Assembly: GCA_022036555.1 (NCBI GenBank)
Contig: CM039126.1
Span: 32,015,925 to 32,079,924 of the forward strand
Direction: 5' to 3'
DNA from: Microstegium vimineum
Lineage: Eukaryota; Streptophyta; Magnoliopsida; Poales; Poaceae
Length of the DNA stretch: 64,000 nucleotides
Shown here: positions 22,751-32,108 of the stretch, one piece after another
Layout: the number at the start of each line of letters is the position of its first letter
How positions within the stretch are numbered: the first letter of the stretch is position 1
Translations under genes and position numbers: made by a program
Notes under the pieces: generated by a model
Told to the model about the DNA's origin: nothing
What the model saw: the letters and a program-made list of their open reading frames with translations, nothing else
Databases searched by the model: none

Positions 22751-23094
22751 GGCTGCTCTGAAATCATCAGAGCCAAATTCTTGTTCTATTTCATGGCAAA
22801 AACGAGTCTAGCTTCTGAAGGTATGTTTATGTTTGAAAGCTTGATACCACCTGCCAGCTTTTTCTTTCAAATGCACCCTTGCTGCTATGATCCACATCCC
22901 TTCTGGGATCTTGTACAGTTCAAAGTAGTCAGTACACTTATCTAGCCACATTTTAGGGTCTTCACCATAAAAATCAGGGAAATCCATCTTAGGCATGATG
23001 TGCTTTGGAAGTTTATGATCTCTGTCTGATTCCATCTCTTTGCCACTCCATCTGGGCATGCAGGGTTGAGCTTCAAACCTGCTCTGTCTCCCAA
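22751..23094 (-). pseudogene. gag middle section, Reina-like element
   Basis: The frame from the insertion edge at 23094 reads RQSRFEAQP, then HIMPKMDFPDFYGEDPKMWL and GRWYQAFKHKHTFRS, typical of a Ty3/gypsy capsid. An in-frame TAG and a frameshift near 22805 separate it from the downstream part (22750). The open frame also extends right of 23094, but that part is inserted LTR, not gag. Confidence 0.85.
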
Positions 23095-23751
23095 TGTTGA
23101 CATTTCTTAACGACATCACCAAGAACATAGCTCTTAGCAATGGCGCCAAAAAATACATAGTATGTAGTTAACTTGCCTTTAATAACTAGCCACTTATCTT
23201 TAACCTTATACTCCTAAGCATGGAACTAAGTTGTCATCCCTAATTATATGGCTAGGAATATTTTATGGTATTTATGAAATATTATATTTTATGTATGACT
23301 AGACAGAAATAAATAATGATCCCCGTGCGTTGCTACGGGATAGCTAACAATTTGTAATATAAACACATAGATCGCACGATAAGATAACAATTCTTTGAAA
23401 TTAAATACCCATGTTAAAATACATTAATCGAAAAGATAAAATCCATGAAATTAACACGGTCAGGATCCACATTTTTTGTTCTCAGATAATTAACAAATAG
23501 GTAATGCCACTACATTTTTGTTGTTGACTAAGCACCGTGTTATTTTAAAAGAAAACATGTGTTGCTCCCAATCAAAGTGATACAACAAGCTCGCCAGCGC
23601 GAGCTCCATGGTCGGCACAGCGAACCCCACCCTAGGGCACCCTCTCCTCCCAACCCAAACGACACGAACCTAAAGTCCTGCCCGAGCAAGTAGTCCGCCA
23701 CGAGGTCGTCGCCGGCGAACCGCTCCGGCACGAACTCGTCGGCGCGCTCTG

Positions 23752-25766
23752 TCTTTATGTCGCGTTTTCTTTCCTTCTATCGCGTTTTCTTCCATTCTGA
23801 CGCGTGCGATTGATTTTACATCTAGCGAATCGCACGGGGTAGGCGCGCGGACCGAAATCCCAAGGTCGCACGAAACGCCATCTCCCTTTTGCTCTTTTTA
23901 GTTGTATAGAAGAAAAGCTAATTAGCACATGCAGATGACCCATCATTTAGGATAGTACATTTAATAATTGAAGACCGGATGTGGGCCAACCGGCCAGGCC
24001 ATGCCAAGCCAAGAGCCAGTACAGTTGTTCCACCGGTGCAGCGTTCCATTCACACCCTGTCGCTTCCCCAGCCGTTATCCACCGGCCCGCACGGGCGCGA
24101 CGGAGGCGGTGTCGGCGATAGGCGTCAGCGGCCGAGCCTACCGACGGACGCGTCATGATGGTCGAAAAGCACGTCGTAACCGACGCTGCTGACGTTCCTC
24201 AAGTAGCATCCACCGTCGCTGGCGCTGTACGCGTACGTCTGGTGCATCCGCCACGACGCGCCCACCACGGCGTCGTCCCGGAGCGTCACCTCCGCCGCCG
24301 CCGCCGCCGCCGCCTGCGAGTTCCGCAGCGTGCTCGTCTTCGCCGCTCCTCCTCCTCGTCCTCCCTTGGAGCTTGGAGCGCGTCTCGTCGAACCCGATCT
24401 CCACGCGCCGTATCAGCCGCTGCGACGACGTGCCGCTGCTGTCGCCGCCCAGGAAGATGTAGAGCGGGAAGCTCTGGTGCACCTACTGCGCGGACGCTGC
24501 CCCACCGCCGCCGGTGATGGCCGTGTGCGCGTCCGTCGTCTGGTTGATCGCCTGCGCGCTGCCCTGGCCGCTCACCACGTTCGTGTTGGAGAAGCTGAGC
24601 CGCTGCGTGAACGTGGTGGTGACGTTGCCGCGCGACGAGTTCACCCACCCTGTTGCCGTGATGTTGCGGCTCGCCGTCGCCTCATACTCCCCGTGGACGC
24701 CGTCAGCGGAGCGCGAGACGATGCTACCGGCCAGCTTCGGTGCGTCGTACGCGACGAGCCCGGCCGTGGTCTTGGCGCTCTTGGGGTCCAGCCACAGGTG
24801 GAGGTTGGCGTCCACGTACCACGAGTTCTGCGCGTTGGTCACCGCGAACCCGAGCTCGTGGTCCTCGCCATCTAGGAGCTTGCCGAGGAACGGCGTGAGC
24901 TCGATGTCGTAGGTGGGCATGTTGAAGGAGCCAATGCTGGTGATGGGGCGCCAGATGAGCGGGTTGATGCCGCCCGTGTAGATCACCGAGAACGGCCACA
25001 CCGCGCCGACCACGTCACCGTCGAGCCGGACGGTAACCTCGCGGAACGGCCCGTTCTGCTCGGGCGTGTTCATGTACCAGAACTCGTCGGCGTCGTGGGA
25101 CGACACGTAGACCTTGAGCACGGCGTGGTACGCGTTGCTTGGCACCGTGACGCGCGCGGATTGCACGTCGGTGGAGTTCTGGACGATGAACCACAGCCCA
25201 TCGTTGAGCGGCAGGGTCCTGGAGACAGGGACGACGGCGTCAGCGGCCGACGACGCCGAGAAGGACCGCGCGCCGGCGCCGGCGCGAGGGCGGAAGTAGA
25301 GGTGGAGCATGAGGTTGGCGTGGTAGACGTCGTCGGTGTCGTCGATGAGGTTGCCGAGGTACACGGCGAGCGTGGCGTTCTCGGCGGCGAGGAGCAGCGC
25401 GTAGCGGGTGACGTCCTTGGAGACGGACCATGCCACCCCGCCGGGTCGAGGCTCCGCCGTGCTGCCGCGAAGACGAGCAGCGAGAGGAGGGCAACGAGCA
25501 GCCGAGTGCGTGCAGAATAACTATGTATTAATTTGATTTGCTTCGTTATTAATTTCTTTCCTTTTTTCGTTTTCTTTCTATCGCGTAGGGAAAAATTTGT
25601 CTGGATATTTTCTTTTCTTTTCTCGTTTTCTTTCTATCGTGTTTTCTTTCCTTCGGTCGCGTTCTTTCCTTCTGTCCGACAAATCGCACGTGGGGGAGGG
25701 GGCTCCCGAACCGAAAAATTCTTGGACGAAGCAGCAGTCTTCTCTTTGCTCTTTTTAGTTGTAGGA
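23752..25766 (-). repeat. Direct repeats flanking the captured gene
   Basis: About 23752-23925 and 25553-25766 share the same order of motifs: GTTTTCTTTCCTTCTATCG, AATCGCACG followed by a G-rich run, ACCGAAA, and GCTCTTTTTAGTTGTA. The right copy ends in the Helitron 5' terminus. The left copy looks like a second internal 5' terminus. The gene fragment lies between them. Confidence 0.65.
24125..25520 (-). pseudogene. Peptide-N-glycosidase A (PNGase A)-like gene fragment, rearranged
   Basis: Plant PNGase A removes N-glycans from glycopeptides in the secretory pathway. From about 25475 down to 24486 one frame reads GSTAEPRPGGVAWSVSKDVT, AVYLGNLIDDT, PFSVIYTGGINPLIWRPI and SFNMPTYDIELTPFLGKLLD. 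The last two phrases are family signatures. There are three defects. An apparent signal-peptide remnant (TRLLVALLSLLVFAA, about 25506-25460) is joined out of frame directly to the middle of the protein, so roughly the first 150 residues are deleted. A TAG stands at 24483-24485. A frameshift lies near 24345, after which TSTLRNSQAAAAAAEVTLRD leads to the likely native TGA at 24127-24125. GC content is much higher than the surrounding LTR. The copy sits inside a Helitron. Confidence 0.85.
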
Positions 25767-27232
25767 GATAGATATGAAATTATAAAGAACTAATAATTCT
25801 GGCGGACAGATTAAATATACCATTATAACATTTTACCTAGAGTATTACCAGGTTGTCATTTATATTCTACCCCTAGAAAGGTTTAGTAAAACGGATAATC
25901 TATAGTATTGATAACAAGCATATGAAATGAATGAAGAGATTTAACCATCAATGATCTCTACTCTTAGCAGGGTAAATCACATGATAAATATATATGATAT
26001 AGTGTAAATAGATCAGTCATAATAATAATAATAATACACAAGCATCGTCCAATACAAGTAATAAAGAAATAACTCCTAAGTATTCTAGCTACCGTCAAAG
26101 CTACGCTAATTAGTGCAAGTACATCTAGTAATCATTATTAAGTAATACTACCAATGTTCTCAACCACAATGGGGCCCTAAACAGGATGAGTTGAGTTCAG
26201 AAACCTCAGATATAACAAGATATCCTCAACCTGACAATTCCTCCCTACCAAACAACTGCACGGGGGAAGGCCTACAAAGGACTCAATGGATCTTTCATGT
26301 CCACGATCTACCTCATGACCCGACACAGATGGGGGCATCCGCAGATAAGCAAAGTATCTAAGCACCATACTTACATATTGCCTACCACTCGTCATACGAC
26401 CGAATAGACGAGTGCTATACGAATATGTGCATGAACTCGATAGAAAACTAAGTATACTAGACATATTAACGTAGGCAATGAACAAAGTAAACAAGAACAT
26501 ATTAATGAAGAATAGTGTTGCCTATAAATATCATACAACTGTAGATAAATACTAAAAGAGAATAAGAGAATAAAAAATGTACCAGACTCCAATCTCTTGA
26601 CAACGTCAGGAGTCCAAGATCAATTGACGTATCTTGACTTCCTCTACTCTTGAATCTAACTAGGCTATGCTATAAACTAGAAAGTGATCTAGATGAACTA
26701 AGGTTTGTAGCTCTGGATGACTAGATCTCCTATGACTTAAACTGAATGGATCTCCAAATGAATCGAGGATGATCAGGGATGCCTCTAGGGGGGTCTGCCC
26801 TCTATTTATATTCTAGTGAAACGCACGACAGCCGTTGGATCAAACCAACTCAAGGTAGGGCTCAGATTAATCTTCAAAGGCGGTGGAGAAAGCTTCCAGA
26901 AGATGGCGGCCTATGGGCCTAGGGGGTGCTGCCCGGCCAGACCCCATATCGGCCGCCCTCACAGGTCGACCTCTGGGGCCCCGCTTCGCTCCGGTGTCTG
27001 CGGGATCCTCTGTGAGTTGATTGGCAAGTGTTTCTCCACAGGATTTATTCGATATCTTCTATGATTTGATTCTCTTTATTACTTTTTTCTGCAATAGTCC
27101 CTAGAAAATATTGAAACACCAAAACTCATGGAAATTGTTAATTAAAGCCCTATATTTCTAGATATTATATTTGATTGATGCAATTATTATGTTTATAATT
27201 GCTTAAAAAGTTGACGCTAACGACCGTCAACG

Positions 27233-27720
27233 CCCAACATATTGTCCTTGCTTTTTCTTTCTTGTTTGGTAGAGTACTGATGGTCTGCCTTCAGTGGTTG
27301 TGATGATGTAGTAGCTCTATGCTGGTTGCCCTCAAAGAAAATGTTCTCAAAGGGTGGGTCATTGATGAGGGAGTCTAAGTCTGCTTCGTCGAGTCTGGGC
27401 TCTTCATCAAACTGGGGCAGGTGCACATGCTTATGTTCTTGTTCCATTTGCCGAAGTGTAACTTTGCCAATGGCATCTCCATTTGCCTGAACCTTATGAG
27501 CAATGGAGTGTTGTTCCTTAGTATACTCATCCATCACTGACCCATACAGATCCAATTGGGCTTTCATTTGTTTCTAAGCAGTACTCATGTCTGTCATTTG
27601 ACTGAACATGGTGTCAAAATTCGTTTGAAGTTGCTCCCACTTGAGGTTCTCTTCTTCAGAACGTCTTGTCACGGCTTCCAGTAGTAACTTGAGTTTGATT
27701 AGAAGGAAAAGCAGGTACCT
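27233..27720 (-). pseudogene. gag N-terminus, Reina-like element
   Basis: The frame includes AQLDLYGSVMDEYTKEQHS and NDPPFENIFFEGNQHRATTS and runs to DNMLG at the edge of the gypsy insertion. An in-frame stop lies just before KQMKAQLD, near 27577. It resumes at 23094 as RQSRFEAQ. Confidence 0.8.
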
Positions 27721-27752
27721 TCCTTAAGGACGCCAGATGTGCGGAGCAGGAG

Positions 27753-30700
27753 TGTAACACCCCGGGTGTTAATCTTGTTAATCTCTTAATTAAAAATTTG
27801 ATCATGTCATCATATGGATTAAGCATCATTCATTTGTTTGAAAACCTGAATATGCATTGAACTAAAATAAGTTTAATTGTCTGTGTTTGATCAATTGTTG
27901 GTATGCAGGTCTTTTTTTTTCAAAGTCTCAAAAATTTAAAATTTGAATCCAAACCCTTTTCTCCGAGGGGGTGGATTAAACCCTAAACACGATTTTCAAA
28001 ATCTATAAAGTTTTTGCTTGTGGTTGTTTAAGCAAAGTTGTAGATCTTGAAGTTTTGAACATCTTTCATGTTCAAAGTTTTCCTTGAAAACCCCTGGAAG
28101 CTTGAGCTTTTTTTTTGCAAAGAAGCGGCAGGGTCAGTTCTGTCCTTTCTTCGAGCAGCTGCATGGCGGGTCGTTCTCGACGTCGCTCCTGGCCGACACG
28201 TGTCGCCAGCCGCGCAACGCCTGTCCATGGACTCCCGTCTTGTCGTGGGTACGTGGCGATCTTGTGGGGCCCGTTGCCGTCTTTAAAAGCGGGACGCCGT
28301 TCTCTCTTCTTTCCTTTCCACGCCACTGCTCCACTCTACTTCGCTTCGCTCTGCTTCGTTCTGTTCCGCTGAGCAGTTCACCGCCATCGTTGACGAACTT
28401 GCCCGAGCTCGTTAACTGCCGCCAATCACTCAATCTTTCGTCATTGCCTTCGCCGTGACCTTGCGCATCCTTGGGGTAAGTTGGTTGAAGTCGTTGAGCC
28501 CGCATTCGTTCAGTGCGGATCTGTCTTCCTCAGCTCCGACGCAACCGCCGCCGCTCTGGTCCGTCTTTGGTCGGGTCTGCGCAGGAGCCGCATTGTCTTT
28601 TTGTCTTATGTTTCTTGCTCCTTGTTCATCTCTGAGTCTTGTCGGGTTCTCCGTTTTGCAAATGGTGGACCACAGCTCCGGGAACATCTTCGTGCCGCGC
28701 AGTCCCTCGTCTCCGCCGGCGCATTCTCCATCGTGGTCGCCTCTGCTTCATCTCCGGCCACACTTGCTTGTGCTCCGTGACCAGGGTGAGCTCCTCGACC
28801 TCTTCGCTGTACTCGTTTATCCTTGTATCGAGCCTTAGCGCTCTGTCCTTGAGCACCGCCACTGTTCTTGTTCGACGTGGCGGTGTGTTCTTCATTGAGT
28901 CGCTGTAGTTGATCTTTTCGAGATCTGAGTCTTGCGCTAGCTTCGCCTAGCCGCCCTGAGTCAGTCTCGAGGGGTAGTTGCCCTCGAGCGCTTGCGTGTT
29001 CTCTTCGGCGCGCGTCGCGCAGATCTTCGTCGACCGCCAGTGCTGTCGTCGAGGGTGTTGCTTTTAGCTCTGTGTTTGTTTGGCTTGCGCTTCGCGTTGT
29101 TTGGAGTCCGTTTAGCTTGCTAGAGTTGTTGGTTGCTTCGATCGAGGTCCGATCGAGGCCTAATGTCTCTGCTCGAGGCCTAGCTCCGTCGATCGAGGCC
29201 TGTGTCCGTCGACATGTGTGCGGTCGAGCTCAGGTCACCGCCTTTGCCGTCGACAAGGTCAGCTGAGTAGTTTGTAGTCTTGCTTTCTCTTGGGCGTTTT
29301 GCTCGCGGTCGTCCTCTGAGTCGTAATTGAGGCCTAGCCTCGGGATCGAGGGTCGATCGAGGCCTAGCCTCGGGATCGAGGGTCGATCGAGGCCTAGCCT
29401 CTTGGTCGAGGGTCGGTCGAGACCTTGTGTCTCTGATCGAGGTCTAGCTTCTCCAGTCGAGGCCTCGTTTCTTTCGGTCGAGGTCTGTCTTCGTCGAGCG
29501 AGGTCTGTCTCCGTCGATCGAGGGTTAGTTCTTCGATCGAGGTCTATTCTCGATGGTGTGCGATCGGTCGAGCCCCGACAGATCGTCAGCACCCTCGATG
29601 AGGTGTCTCTGGAGGTTTGTTTGAGTCGTGGCCTACCTTGTTGGGTTCGGCTCGGCAAGCCGAAGCAAGTTCGAGGGGTAGCCGTTCGGTTTGGTCACCG
29701 GCGGCGACTGGCCGCCGTGTTTTGTGGTTCTCGACGCCACCGCTCGAGCCTCTGTGCCGCTGATGGTCGAGTCTCAGCCGTCCGAGGGTCTTGAGCAGAG
29801 TTCTTTCTGTTTTCCTATTTTTAGTTCTGTAGCATGCCCTGCTTAGTTACAACATGTTTAGAAACCCTTATAACTTTAGTCTTTGAGTGATTTTGGATTA
29901 TGTGCTACATATGGTCATTTGTCCAGTGACAAACACAAGTTGGACATGTTCGATGTAATGCTGTTTGCTTAGTTCTTTTAGGGTAATCTGTTTTAGTTTT
30001 CTCTCGATAGCATGCTTGTTTGTGTTGAGCATCATGTTTACCATTCAAGCATCATCTAAGACATGTCATTTATATCGTGTAGATTGTTTGTTGGTTGGGT
30101 TGGATACCTCCAGTGAAGGGGTTTTCTCTCTTGAATCTGAACCCGAGTTCGTTTATCCCTCCAACCAAGGCAAGCCCCGGTGCATTCAAACACTTCCTTG
30201 TATTTAAAATGTTTGTTTTAAATACACTTATGTTATACTATTGCATTACGGTATTCAATCAAATTCCTACTTGATGCATAGCCTTACCTTGAATTATTTA
30301 TTCCTGTACCTTGACACTGTTTTCAAAATACGGTTGTTGCTTTATGCTGCTTAGCAATGCTTAGACCGATAGAGTCAGATGATTTCCTGTCATCTGCGAG
30401 AATAGGTGGTAACCTATTTGCTTCGGCAATGGTTCTGTTTTCGAGATGAATAGCGGATTGCTGCGGCAAGTGGCTATGTCTTCTTGATGGGAGTAATAAT
30501 CTGAGACCGGGCGGATACGGTGTTGGAGAGCCACCAGATGTGGATATCTGGTGAGCGGGTTCTTTCCGCCTGTGTCGTTTAGGAACCGTCCGTTGTAGAC
30601 GTCCAAGGGTTGTGACTTTGGAGTACTTATCACATACTCCGGGAAGCTGGACTCTAGCTATTCTCGCTTGAAGAACGGTTAACCCGCACTGGGAGTGGAG

Positions 30701-31613
30701 AGATGGCGAGAGTAGTGTGTACCCTCCAAGTTAGCGAACTGGATGGAGGTGTACTGTGCTCTCGGGTGGCGGAACCCCGGTCTTGGTGAGAGGATCCAGG
30801 GAAAGGTAGTCATATGCGTGCTTTAAGCGGCTATATATGTCGTGTGATAGGGAAGCCCCAGCTGGGATAAACCGGTTCGAATCGTCGTGTTCCTCGGATA
30901 TGGAAACATGACCCTGTCCTCTACCGCGTAGTAATACACTTTAACTGGATACTTGTTGGATCCCTTCGTGGATGGTTATTACCTTGTTATCGATCATACA
31001 TCCAGGTCGATACTTGAGTAATCTTATGGATAACATAAATGATTTCAATTCCTTTTAAAAATGCTCATTTATGCAAAATCCTTGATTCTTGCAAACCACA
31101 CCTTGAATCCTATGACTTGCATACTGCTTTGTCCACCAAATACTTTTCTTTGTCGGATAAGTCTTGTGGAGTACTCCCGTACTCAGGGTTTGTTAACCCC
31201 TGTTGCAGATGAGGATCACAACCCGGTGTGTGTGGCTCCTTGCTGCATGACCGTGGTCAGTGTAGATGAAGATGAAGAATAACCTGTCTTTGCTTGACTC
31301 TTGGGCAAGAGTAACTCGGTTATCTGTTCTTTCGCTATCAGCAGCTTGATGTATCTTTATCGTATGACACTAAGTTATGTTTCAAAACTTATGGTTTGTA
31401 ATATGACTTTAAATTTCCGCTACTTTGATGTAATATAAAAATTTCGTATTACTTCTGTCATGATTGTGATAAGGTTGATCCTGTTTGGAAAGAGGTGGAT
31501 GACCCGCTGCAAAGTGGCGACACCTGATGGGCTAATTAAGATTTGGATCATCTGTTGGAGATTAAGTGGGTTAATCCTAACAAGTGGGCCCTATCTTAAG
31601 AGGTTCTGTCACA
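27753..31613 (+). mobile_element. Large Ty3/gypsy solo LTR, 3861 bp
   Basis: It begins TGTAACACCCCGGGTG and ends GAGGTTCTGTCACA. The exact duplication AGGAG occurs at 27748-27752 and 31614-31618. No PBS follows the right end and no coding domain is attached, so it is a solo LTR. A GC-rich promoter/leader-like part (about 28120-29790) with CTTTAAAAG near 28281 precedes an AT-rich 3' part. The last 0.8 kb matches the remnant at 11610-12421. Long ORFs in 28100-29800 arise from GC-rich composition. Confidence 0.88.
29329..29418 (+). repeat. 30-bp tandem repeat, three copies
   Basis: Units at 29329-29358, 29359-29388 and 29389-29418 begin GAGGCCTAGCCTC. The first two are identical and the third is diverged. 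The surrounding 29130-29590 holds further scattered TCGATCGAGG motifs. It lies inside the large solo LTR. Confidence 0.92.
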
Positions 31614-32108
31614 AGGAGGGTTGGCTACAAGCCTCCCCTGATCACGCTGCTCGCACTGTCATCGCCGCCTGGGAAAGAGGCAAAGCCGAAGGATTGGAGC
31701 CTCAAGCTTTGGACTTCCCCGCCTACACCACCGCACAACAATCAACTCGCGTGACTATGGAATTTTACACGGAGACCTGCTCCGCAACCCTTGCCACGAC
31801 TGACTGCCAGCTAAGAAGAAAAAAATTGGGTTGGATCAACTCTGTTCGTCCGCCGCCTCCCGAACCAGATGATCGAATCTGCCAAGGTGTCAAAGGTGAA
31901 ATGGGTCGACGTGTAATTTTTGGTGGAAGGTTCGCTAAATCGACTTGCTAGTGTTTTCAGGACGTCGAGGCGAGTCCAGTTCGACCAAAGGTAAGCCTTT
32001 TTTGGGATCTCCACTCGAGCACCTTGAAGGCGCAGTAGGAGATCGCCGGCACCGGTGGATTTACGAACCGCGATTCGCTACGGGGCTGCAACACTAGAAG
32101 AAGAAGAA
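31614..32108 (+). other. Unrecognised coding-like segment right of the solo LTR
   Basis: Frame 31619-31951 reads GWLQASPDHAARTVIAAWER, then KAEGLEPQALDFPAYTTA and RRKKLGWINSVRPPPPEP. Removing the solo LTR extends it to the left through DARCAEQE. I do not recognise the family. A GTAAGC donor-like site lies at 31991. It may be host gene or element sequence. Confidence 0.35.

Larger units (their letters stand above)
23299..25772 (-). mobile_element. Helitron carrying a PNGase A gene fragment
   Basis: On the minus strand the element begins TCTATCTCCTACAACTAAAA at 25772 after a host A. It ends with a hairpin (CCCGT...ACGGG, 23322-23339) and CTAG at 23302-23299, followed by a host T. The A|T insertion site, 5' TC, 3' hairpin and CTAG end fit Helitrons, although the spacer from hairpin to CTAG is longer than usual. 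It lies wholly inside the gypsy solo LTR. No Rep/helicase gene is present, so it is non-autonomous. Confidence 0.7.
23095..27232 (-). mobile_element. Ty3/gypsy solo LTR containing a Helitron
   Basis: The insertion is flanked by CCCAA at 23090-23094 and 27233-27237. On the minus strand it begins CGTTGACGGTCGTTAGCG (first T of TG mutated to C) and ends GTCGTTAAGAAATGTCAACA. Without the nested Helitron the LTR is about 1664 bp. A TATA-like ATATAAATAGAGGG lies near 26810, read on the minus strand. Removing the insertion and one TSD copy rejoins the Reina gag frame. Confidence 0.9.
12544..27752 (-). mobile_element. Reina-like Ty3/gypsy chromovirus, host of four nested insertions
   Basis: The base element reads right to left. 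It has a gag start (27720-27233), gag (23094-22751), gag end and protease (22750 to about 21867), reverse transcriptase (about 17058-16460), RNase H (16290-15943), integrase (15873-15229), integrase C-terminus and chromodomain (15042-14576), polypurine tract and 3' LTR (12846-12544). Joining the ends across the insertion at 23095-27232 restores an open gag phrase (DNMLG followed by RQSRFEAQ), which proves the order of events. The reverse transcriptase start and the protease end are lost at the 17059-21866 insertion. No convincing 5' LTR is seen to the right. Confidence 0.82.

Noticed and set aside
23140..23160. TTGGCGCCATTGCTAAGAG on the minus strand as a primer-binding site
   Set aside because: It resembles a PBS, but it lies inside the LTR boundaries set by the CCCAA duplication, 40 bp before the LTR end. 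No internal element sequence follows.
24155..25520. Plus-strand ORFs of 120-180 codons across the PNGase A fragment
   Set aside because: They are antisense shadows of a high-GC coding fragment.
28072..29794. Overlapping ORFs of 85-155 codons on both strands
   Set aside because: GC-rich promoter/leader of a solo LTR. The longest owes its length to the 30-bp tandem repeat and no protein motif is present.
31460..31618. Treating the start of the ORF at 31460 as a real protein start
   Set aside because: Its first 50 codons are LTR sequence (27753-31613). Only the part after the TSD could be coding.
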